Assembly: GCA_016708765.1 (NCBI GenBank)
Contig: JADJFD010000004.1
Coordinates: 1-64,000 of the forward strand
Reading direction: 5' to 3'
Source: Chitinophagaceae bacterium
GTDB lineage: Bacteria > Bacteroidota > Bacteroidia > Chitinophagales > Chitinophagaceae
DNA length: 64,000 nucleotides
A program made the position numbers and the translations under genes. Numbering within the stretch: position 1 is the stretch's first letter; each line of letters opens with the position of its first letter. Below, in pieces: positions 58,290-64,000 of the stretch. The notes beneath the pieces are model-generated. The model was not told where the DNA came from, did no database searches, and saw nothing but the letters and a program-made list of their open reading frames with translations.

Positions 58290-59363
58290 CTACAGTAAGT
58301 TTTCTTTTTCAATTAAACGCTGTAATAACACTAACTGGTTTTCTGCCCTGATTAAATTATGATCAGGATATTTTTCACCATAGTATTTATCATCGTTCAG
58401 GTAATCCGTCAAAAACCTTACTGCTTGCATATAAATCATAAATATGCCGGCATAGAAAAAGGATTCTTTTTCAGCATTTGTTAATTCTGCTTCCATTTCG
58501 GATAGATATCCTTGTACAATAGCTTTGTAAAAATCATTTCGTACTTCAATTTTTTCAAAATCCTTTTCTTCTTCATTTACTGGCGAAAGGTAAGTTCGCA
58601 TCATATCTCCCACATCGCTGATGAAATACCCCGGCATTACTGTATCCAGATCAATCACACAAATGCCTTTATCATTTTTATCAAACAGTACATTACTGAT
58701 CTTTGTATCATGATGTGTTACCCTTAATTTAAATTCAGGGTTTATTTTGATTTGATCAAATTTTTCCACAATCCAAGAAAACTGTTGTACTTGTTTTATC
58801 TGATTTATAGTCTTAGCTATTCTTTCAGCATTTCCTGTTTTTAAAACTTCTAGAAACTGAGCATGTCTTAATGTAAGATTATGAAAAGACGGAATGGTAG
58901 TTTTAAGTTTATCTGTATCTAATCCGCTTAAATTCTTTGTAAATCTTCCAAATTGCCTGGCTGCTTCAAAAGCTTGTTCGGGAGTTTGCACCGTTTCCTT
59001 TGCATGTGACCCGTTTACAAAAGGAAAGAGCCTATAATATCCAAGTTCCTTTATATAAACTAATGATAATCCATCAATCGTTTTTATCGGCGCAGCAAAA
59101 AAATACTCTGGATTATTATTTTGTAAGTATTCAGCAACAAGAGAAATGTTTTCAGCAAGATCTTCAGGCCTTTTGAATACCTGATTATTTATTTTTTGTA
59201 AAATATATGAATTCCCATTCGTGGATATTTTCCAGGTAGTATTAATCAATCCTTGAGTCAAGGGTGATATTGTTACCGTTTCTTTTTCTAACCCATACTT
59301 TTTTAATACTTCATCAATCATCCCGAAAACTTTTATTGACTGAATAATTTGGTCAGTTATCAA
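58290..59363 (-). CDS. APH-family sugar kinase, N-acetylhexosamine 1-kinase-like
   Basis: Aminoglycoside-phosphotransferase-fold kinase, 343-357 residues. The layout (TQGLINTTWKISTNGNSYILQKIN, the Brenner-type VTHHDTKISNVLF and VIDLDTVMPGYFISDVGDMMRT) fits NahK, which makes GalNAc-1-P or GlcNAc-1-P. The TTG start at 59363 overlaps the stop of the GH109-type gene. An ATG at 59321 (MIDEVLKKYG) is an equal or better start. Coupling to a GH109 gene supports GalNAc as substrate, an inference. True aminoglycoside resistance is unlikely. Confidence 0.75.
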   Translation of the reverse strand: MITDQIIQSIKVFGMIDEVLKKYGLEKETVTISPLTQGLINTTWKISTNGNSYILQKINNQVFKRPEDLAENISLVAEYLQNNNPEYFFAAPIKTIDGLSLVYIKELGYYRLFPFVNGSHAKETVQTPEQAFEAARQFGRFTKNLSGLDTDKLKTTIPSFHNLTLRHAQFLEVLKTGNAERIAKTINQIKQVQQFSWIVEKFDQIKINPEFKLRVTHHDTKISNVLFDKNDKGICVIDLDTVMPGYFISDVGDMMRTYLSPVNEEEKDFEKIEVRNDFYKAIVQGYLSEMEAELTNAEKESFFYAGIFMIYMQAVRFLTDYLNDDKYYGEKYPDHNLIRAENQLVLLQRLIEKENLL

Positions 59364-60721
59364 TAATCATTACTCAATGCAAATACAGGCTTTCGATACA
59401 TCCATTGCCCGCCTGTAAAATCTGGAAATTCTACCGTTTCATTCCCCAGCTCAATTGATTGTTCGCTTAAAGGTGTAACGGCACTCCATGCAGCCGCATC
59501 ATACACATCCATAGCCGTTGGTAGTTTGCGTTTAGCTGACTCGATAAAAGAATGAATAACAAAAAAGTCCATGCCACCATGCCCTGCTCCTTGCGCATCC
59601 GATCCATAACGTTTCCATAAGGGATGATCATTTTCATCCAGCCATTTTTTTGCATCGTCCCACTGATGAGGTTTTGCGGATTTTCCTTCAATATAAATCC
59701 CTTTGTTCACATCCATCCATATTCCTTCTGTACCTTGTACTCTAAATCCTAATGAGTATGGCCGTGGCAAATTAGTATCATGCTGCAATAAAATTGTTTC
59801 GCCGTTAGCACATTTGATAGAAGTGGTAACAACATCCCCTAACTTAAATTCAATTTTTGCATTTTTACTATCGGGACCGCATGTTTTTACAATATGATTA
59901 TGCAATCCTCTCGGTTTACTGGAAAAAGAACTCAGGTTAATAAAGCGGTTACCTCTGTTGATATTTATGTAATGAGCAACCGGGCCAATTCCATGCGTTG
60001 GATAAAGATCACCATTTCGATGTACAGAATGCTGTGTTCTCCAATGTGCTTCTGAAAAACCGTTTTCGCCAAATTCGCATCCGCCACCATAAGCTTTTAC
60101 GCCATCATTGAACTTCACTTCCCGCAGGTCATGCTGATAGCCGCCTTGCAGATGAATCAATTCCCCAAACATTCCTTGCCGTACCATATTCAATACCGCC
60201 ATCACATCCCGGCGGTAGCAAACATTTTCCAGCATCATTACATGAGCATTATATTTCTCAGCGGCTTTCACCACATCCCAATGATCTTGTAAAGTAATTC
60301 CGAGCATCACTTCTGTGCCAACATATTTTATTCCGGCTTCAACTGAACCAACAATCATTGATTTATGCCATTCCCATGGTGTAGCGATAACAACTGCATC
60401 TATTCCACCTTTAATTTCTAGCATTTTTTTCCAGGCATAATCATCACCAGTAAAAATTTGGGGCATTTTTTTTCCGCTCTTGTTTATCATTTCTTTTGAA
60501 CTTGTAAGCATTCTGTCATTAATGTCACAGATAGCTACTAATTCTACATCATCTCTTCTTAAGAGTAAGTCGAGGTGGTTTTGTCCACGAAGCCCTACAC
60601 CGATTATAGCAACTTTGACTTTTGCATCTACTCTGTTAATTGCGAATAAATTCTTTGAAGGATTTAATACTAATGCAGCTGCAGTAATTCCGGTTGCTTT
60701 TAAAAATTCATTTCTCTTCAT
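59360..60721 (-). CDS. GH109-type NAD-dependent glycosidase, exported
   Basis: A 453-residue protein of the Gfo/Idh/MocA fold that follows glycoside hydrolase family 109 closely. Members cleave terminal alpha-N-acetylgalactosamine through an NAD-dependent oxidation-elimination route. A Tat/Sec-like leader (MKRNEFLKATGITAAALVLN) is present. The Rossmann loop is IIGVGLRGQNH. Family stretches are ATPWEWH, ENVCYRRDVMAVLNMVRQG, GGYQHDLREVKFNDG, HWRTQHSVHRNGDLYPTHG (catalytic region) and GHGGMDFFV. The next gene, a NahK-like kinase, could phosphorylate the released sugar after uptake. Other specificities exist in this family, so alpha-GalNAc is inferred. Confidence 0.85.
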   Translation of the reverse strand: MKRNEFLKATGITAAALVLNPSKNLFAINRVDAKVKVAIIGVGLRGQNHLDLLLRRDDVELVAICDINDRMLTSSKEMINKSGKKMPQIFTGDDYAWKKMLEIKGGIDAVVIATPWEWHKSMIVGSVEAGIKYVGTEVMLGITLQDHWDVVKAAEKYNAHVMMLENVCYRRDVMAVLNMVRQGMFGELIHLQGGYQHDLREVKFNDGVKAYGGGCEFGENGFSEAHWRTQHSVHRNGDLYPTHGIGPVAHYININRGNRFINLSSFSSKPRGLHNHIVKTCGPDSKNAKIEFKLGDVVTTSIKCANGETILLQHDTNLPRPYSLGFRVQGTEGIWMDVNKGIYIEGKSAKPHQWDDAKKWLDENDHPLWKRYGSDAQGAGHGGMDFFVIHSFIESAKRKLPTAMDVYDAAAWSAVTPLSEQSIELGNETVEFPDFTGGQWMYRKPVFALSNDY

Positions 60722-60928
60722 GTGTTTTATTAATATGGTTTACAATAAATATTTTGTGAGTCACAGAATTTTGATTGCTGTATAGGCAATATCCCATTTA
60801 CAAATATTACTCAAATAAAGCTCTCCAAAAACTACATGTTTTTCTTGAAACACAATACATTTTACTTTTATAGTTTTCAACTTACTTAAAAAAAAGTAAG
60901 AAAGAAAGTAATGCAAAGCTCATTCCTC

Positions 60929-60936
60929 TATTTTTG
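60929..60936 (+). promoter_or_regulatory. Candidate -7 box of the DapA-family gene
   Basis: TATTTTTG fits TAnnTTTG and lies 9 bases before the ATG at 60946 (18 before the ATG at 60955). The closeness favours the second ATG. No -33 TTG. Confidence 0.4.
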
Positions 60937-60945
60937 TAGTATAAA

Positions 60946-61878
60946 ATGAAAATTATGCAGGCATTTCAATGGAAAGGTGTTTTTCCGGCTTTACTAACAC
61001 CGTTTACAAAAGATGACACAATCGATTTTGACCTTTTCAAAATATCGCTACAGGCACAGATTGATGCCGGAGTAGATGGCATAATATTAGGAGGCTCTTT
61101 GGGGGAAGCCAGTACATTAACTAATGAAGAGAAAAAAGAGTTGTTCAACTGTGCTAAACAATATCTGCCTGAAGGCTTTCCAATTATAATAAATATTGCA
61201 GAGCAAACTACTAAAACAGCGGTTGCATTAGCAGAAGATGCAGAAAAATATGGTGCTGACGGACTAATGTTATTACCTCCAATGCGGTATGGCTCTGATG
61301 ACCATGAAACACTGGAATTCTTTAAATCAGTAAGTCATAATACTGCTCTTCCGATAATGCTTTATAATAATCCTGTTGATTATAAAACTTTCATTTCGTT
61401 GGACATGCTGGAAGATTTAGCTGCAATAAAAAATATACAAGCAATTAAAGAATCTACCAGAGATGTAACAAATATTACCAGAATTTTCAATCGGTTTGGA
61501 AACAGGTATAGTGTTTTTACAGGTGTAGATCCGCTGGCAATGGAAAGCCTTTGCATGGGAGCAGATGGATGGGTGGCAGGACTCGTTGATGCTTTTCCAA
61601 AAGAAACAGTAGCCATTTATCGTTTGGTTAAAGCAAATCGCATTGCTGAAGCTCTCACTATTTATAGATGGTTTATGCCGCTGCTTGAATTAGATATTCA
61701 TCCAAAATTGGTACAATACATAAAGCTGGCTGCCACTGCAACTGGTATTGGTAGTGAATATGTAAGAGCTCCAAGGCTTGTACTAAAAGGCGAAGAAAAA
61801 CATCGTATACAGAAAGTTATTGACGATGCATTGAGTTGCAGACCTGTATTACCAGATTATCTAAATATTAAAAATTAA
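60946..61878 (+). CDS. DapA/NanA-family class I aldolase
   Basis: Dihydrodipicolinate synthase / N-acetylneuraminate lyase family TIM-barrel enzyme, 307-310 residues. It begins with GVFPALLTPFTKDDTID. GGSLGEASTL stands in the place of the usual GTTGE loop. The Schiff-base lysine is in IQAIKEST (about residue 166), with the conserved Tyr in IMLYNNP. The usual GTTGE change and the long C-terminal end argue against true DapA. Hydroxyproline-type or sugar-acid lyases are possible. It is divergent from the GH109 gene across a 224-base gap, so a link to amino-sugar breakdown is plausible but unproven. Start at 60946 or 60955. Confidence 0.7.
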   Translation: MKIMQAFQWKGVFPALLTPFTKDDTIDFDLFKISLQAQIDAGVDGIILGGSLGEASTLTNEEKKELFNCAKQYLPEGFPIIINIAEQTTKTAVALAEDAEKYGADGLMLLPPMRYGSDDHETLEFFKSVSHNTALPIMLYNNPVDYKTFISLDMLEDLAAIKNIQAIKESTRDVTNITRIFNRFGNRYSVFTGVDPLAMESLCMGADGWVAGLVDAFPKETVAIYRLVKANRIAEALTIYRWFMPLLELDIHPKLVQYIKLAATATGIGSEYVRAPRLVLKGEEKHRIQKVIDDALSCRPVLPDYLNIKN

Positions 61879-61915
61879 TGGAGATACCGAATTAGTCTGA
61901 ATTAGTGTAAAAAAA

Positions 61916-62782
61916 TCAAGAGCTTATTTCATTCAAGCAATCAGTGAGGCTTTCTTTCCAGTCTCTAAACTGGATACCATACAATTGTTGAATTTTACTT
62001 TTGTTTAATACGGAATAGCCCGGTCTTTTTGCCGGAGTTGGATAGGCTGATGTTGGGATTGGATTTATTTTACAATTGCTTCTTGAAATTTCTTTAATAG
62101 CATTGGCAAAGTCGAACCAACTGATTATACCTTCATTACTAAAATGAAAAATACCTTCGTACCATTGGCCTGATGCAATAATTTTCATTGTTACATCTGC
62201 CAGGTCTTTAGCATATGTTGGCGAACCAATCTGATCGTTCACTACAGAAATCTCTTCCTTCTCTTGAAACAAACGTAGCATTGTTTTTACAAAATTCTTA
62301 CCATAAGAAGAATAGACCCAAGAGGTACGAATAATGATTGCATCAGAATTCTCATCCATTGCCAACTTCTCTCCTTTCAGTTTGGATGCGCCATAAACAG
62401 TTTGAGGATTTGTAGCATCATCAGTTTTGTAAGGCTCTGTTGCATTACCATCAAAAACATAATCAGTAGAAAAGTGAAGAAACTTTGTATTGTTGTCTCG
62501 ACAAATAGCTGCCAATAATCCTACTGAAGTTGCATTAATCTGAAAAGCTAACTCTCTTTCCGATTCAGCTTTATCAACAGCTGTATATGCAGCACAGTTT
62601 ATTAAAAAATCATATTGATGTGCTTCTAAATAATTACTAATTGCTTGCTCATCTTCAAGCGGCAATTCTTGTCTTGTACAAAATGTAAAATTAAATTGAG
62701 GGAATTCCTGCGTAATTTTCTTTAGCTCACTTCCAAGTTGTCCGTTAGCACCTGTTACAAGTATTGATGGGGTTAAACTCAT
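61916..62782 (-). CDS. rfbD: dTDP-4-dehydrorhamnose reductase
   Basis: Last step of dTDP-L-rhamnose synthesis, 288 residues, NADPH-dependent. Rossmann motif VTGANGQLGSEL (about 9-20), NCAAYTAVDKAE, STDYVFDG and the YGASKLKGE catalytic Tyr/Lys pair are all present. It starts 3 bases after rfbC in the same operon. Confidence 0.95.
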   Translation of the reverse strand: MSLTPSILVTGANGQLGSELKKITQEFPQFNFTFCTRQELPLEDEQAISNYLEAHQYDFLINCAAYTAVDKAESERELAFQINATSVGLLAAICRDNNTKFLHFSTDYVFDGNATEPYKTDDATNPQTVYGASKLKGEKLAMDENSDAIIIRTSWVYSSYGKNFVKTMLRLFQEKEEISVVNDQIGSPTYAKDLADVTMKIIASGQWYEGIFHFSNEGIISWFDFANAIKEISRSNCKINPIPTSAYPTPAKRPGYSVLNKSKIQQLYGIQFRDWKESLTDCLNEISS

Positions 62783-62785
62783 CCC

Positions 62786-63340
62786 TTAAAATACAAAACT
62801 ATTTCTGCATTCTGCCAGCGTTGGCAAAACTTTGTCTTTATCAGAGATTATTGCTTCTTCTGCAGGTATGCGCCAATCAATTTCCAATGCCGGATCATTA
62901 TAAATTATTCCTCCTTCGCTTTCCTTATTGTAAAAGCCATCGCATTTGTACAATACTTCTGCTTTTTCACTTAACACAGAAAAACCATGGGCAAATCCTT
63001 TTGGAATAAATAATTGACGTTTATTCTTTGCTGAAAGCACTTTTGAAAAACTTTTTCCAAATGTTGGAGAGCCTTTTCTTATATCGACTACTACATCCAG
63101 AATTTTACCTCTTAATACTCTTACCAGTTTTGTTTGGTCAAATGGAGGCAATTGATAATGCAATCCTCGTATTACACCATAAGTTGATGAAGACTGGTTG
63201 TCCTGCACCCAACGAATATCAATGCCTTCTTGCTGAAATTGTTCTTCATTATAGGCTTCAAAAAAGTAGCCACGGCTATCCTCAAACACATTTGGTTCGA
63301 ACACTAATAAACCGGGCAATTCTGTTTTTATGAATGGCAT
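62786..63340 (-). CDS. rfbC: dTDP-4-dehydrorhamnose 3,5-epimerase
   Basis: Converts dTDP-4-keto-6-deoxyglucose to the L-rhamno form. It is 184 residues long and a cupin fold. EDSRGYFFEAYN, WVQDNQSSSTYGVIRGLHYQ (catalytic His) and FIPKGFAHGFSVLS are clear. It starts one base after the dehydrogenase stop and precedes rfbD. The rfbA and rfbB genes are not in this window. Confidence 0.95.
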   Translation of the reverse strand: MPFIKTELPGLLVFEPNVFEDSRGYFFEAYNEEQFQQEGIDIRWVQDNQSSSTYGVIRGLHYQLPPFDQTKLVRVLRGKILDVVVDIRKGSPTFGKSFSKVLSAKNKRQLFIPKGFAHGFSVLSEKAEVLYKCDGFYNKESEGGIIYNDPALEIDWRIPAEEAIISDKDKVLPTLAECRNSFVF

Positions 63341-63341
63341 A

Positions 63342-64000
63342 TTATAAGCTCCAGTAAGTTCTGTTATTAATTTTGTTGCGGTAGATTCCTTTAAGGTCAG
63401 CTACCATTCCATGCTCCTTTGTGATGCTAGCATAATAAGCATCATCCAGTTTTTTATATTCATTATGAGGAACTGTAATAATTACCACATCGTAATCTGT
63501 GTCAATTGTTTTTGTTAATCCAAAACCATATTCATGTTGCAGCTCATCAGAATCTGCATAAGGGTCTTCTACATCCACATTTACATAATACGATTTCAAC
63601 GCTTTTACAACATCGGCTACTTTTGAATTGCGGATATCACTTACATTTTCTTTAAAGGTGGCTCCTTTCACCAGCACTTTTGCTGATTTTACATCTTGGG
63701 AATTCTTGATAATATGTTGCACAACAGTTTTTGCAACATACTTTGCCATATTATCATTGATATTGCGACCCGCCAAAATTACTTCTGCATCATACCCCAA
63801 TTCACTTGCTTTGTAAGTAAGGTAATAAGGATCAACTCCAATACAATGCCCACCAACTAAGCCTGGTTGAAATTTTAAAAAATTCCATTTAGTTCCAGCC
63901 GCTTCTAGTACTTCAAATGTATTTATGTTCATCATATTAAAAATGATAGACAATTCATTCATTAAGGCAATGTTCAAATCTCTTTGAGTATTCTCAATAA
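63342..64000 (-). CDS. UDP-sugar dehydrogenase (TviB/WbpO-like), 5' end beyond the window
   Basis: C-terminal half of a nucleotide-sugar dehydrogenase that oxidises UDP-GalNAc or a related sugar to the uronate. The frame stays open to the right edge (IENTQRDLNIALMNE), so the start lies outside. LVGGHCIGVDPYYLTYKA holds the catalytic Cys. VKGATFKENVSDIRNSKV is the NAD-domain hinge region. The WbpO/TviB-type sequence (GGHCIGVDPYYLT) favours UDP-HexNAc over UDP-Glc. It leads the operon with rfbC and rfbD, so it supplies sugars for a capsule or O-antigen-like polymer. Confidence 0.88.
   Translation of the reverse strand, partial: IENTQRDLNIALMNELSIIFNMMNINTFEVLEAAGTKWNFLKFQPGLVGGHCIGVDPYYLTYKASELGYDAEVILAGRNINDNMAKYVAKTVVQHIIKNSQDVKSAKVLVKGATFKENVSDIRNSKVADVVKALKSYYVNVDVEDPYADSDELQHEYGFGLTKTIDTDYDVVIITVPHNEYKKLDDAYYASITKEHGMVADLKGIYRNKINNRTYWSL

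Noticed and set aside
58157..58351. 64-residue open frame over tRNA-Gln
   Set aside because: It covers the tRNA and its terminator and then the end of the kinase gene. It is a chance frame.
58290..59363. Aminoglycoside resistance kinase
   Set aside because: It has the APH fold, but the motifs and its coupling to a GH109-type gene point to a sugar kinase.

Overview
The window looks like a chromosomal contig from a Bacteroidota bacterium, most likely family Chitinophagaceae. The base composition is AT-rich. Strong promoters match the Bacteroidota form TTG-N19-TAnnTTTG (upstream of rpoB and rplK). There are no Shine-Dalgarno signals in front of the ribosomal genes. Family content includes a YWFCY/TraG-type mobilisation gene, a PorU2/PorV2-like type IX pair, HscA, Spondin_N, GH109 and cyanophycin proteins.

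Layout: 1-4160 is the wreck of an integrated conjugative or mobilisable element (TraG-like coupling ATPase, DUF1016 nuclease, tyrosine integrase, all multiply broken). 4.5-11.5 kb holds an L,D-transpeptidase and an operon with a Gfo/Idh/MocA oxidoreductase, a polyprenyl glycosylphosphotransferase, a large M1 metallopeptidase and a FemAB/GNAT-like protein. 11.5-15.8 kb holds ispD, a secreted cyanophycinase-like protein, isoaspartyl peptidase, a heptose-7-phosphate-kinase-like gene and an OmpH-like chaperone. 16-31 kb is the transcription/translation core on the minus strand: tuf, tRNA-Trp, secE, nusG, rplK, rplA, rplJ, rplL, rpoB, rpoC. It is interrupted by a Spondin_N lipoprotein and by a helix-hairpin-helix gene on the opposite strand. 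31-33.5 kb holds four tRNAs, hpf, a Xer recombinase and rpsU. 33.6-40.7 kb holds ribE and a membrane/surface-glycan group (acyltransferase, GT2, methyltransferase, two polytopic membrane proteins). 40.7-49 kb holds hscA and the PorU2/PorV2-like pair. 49-58.2 kb holds tyrS, two hydrolases, a cytosolic cyanophycinase, a RAYT-type transposase between two three-hairpin arrays, a class V aminotransferase, a MITE-like repeat, a damaged cphA and tRNA-Gln. 58.3-62 kb holds a GH109-type protein with a NahK-like sugar kinase and a DapA-family aldolase. 62-64 kb is the 3' part of a nucleotide-sugar operon (nucleotide-sugar dehydrogenase, rfbC, rfbD).

Two themes link distant genes. The first is cyanophycin or related beta-Asp-Arg polymer metabolism: CphA synthetase, two cyanophycinases (one exported, one cytosolic) and an isoaspartyl peptidase. 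The second is surface glycan and protein export: sugar transferase, GT2, acyltransferase, dTDP-rhamnose genes, nucleotide-sugar dehydrogenase and type IX components.

A caution for readers: seven otherwise complete genes carry nine single-base frameshifts, mostly in short homopolymers. This pattern fits consensus-sequence indels better than gene death. The broken genes at 1-4160 and the internal deletion in cphA look different, because segments of protein are missing or many lesions accumulate in one gene. I saw no CRISPR array, rRNA or complete prophage, and nothing I would call a wholly new system.
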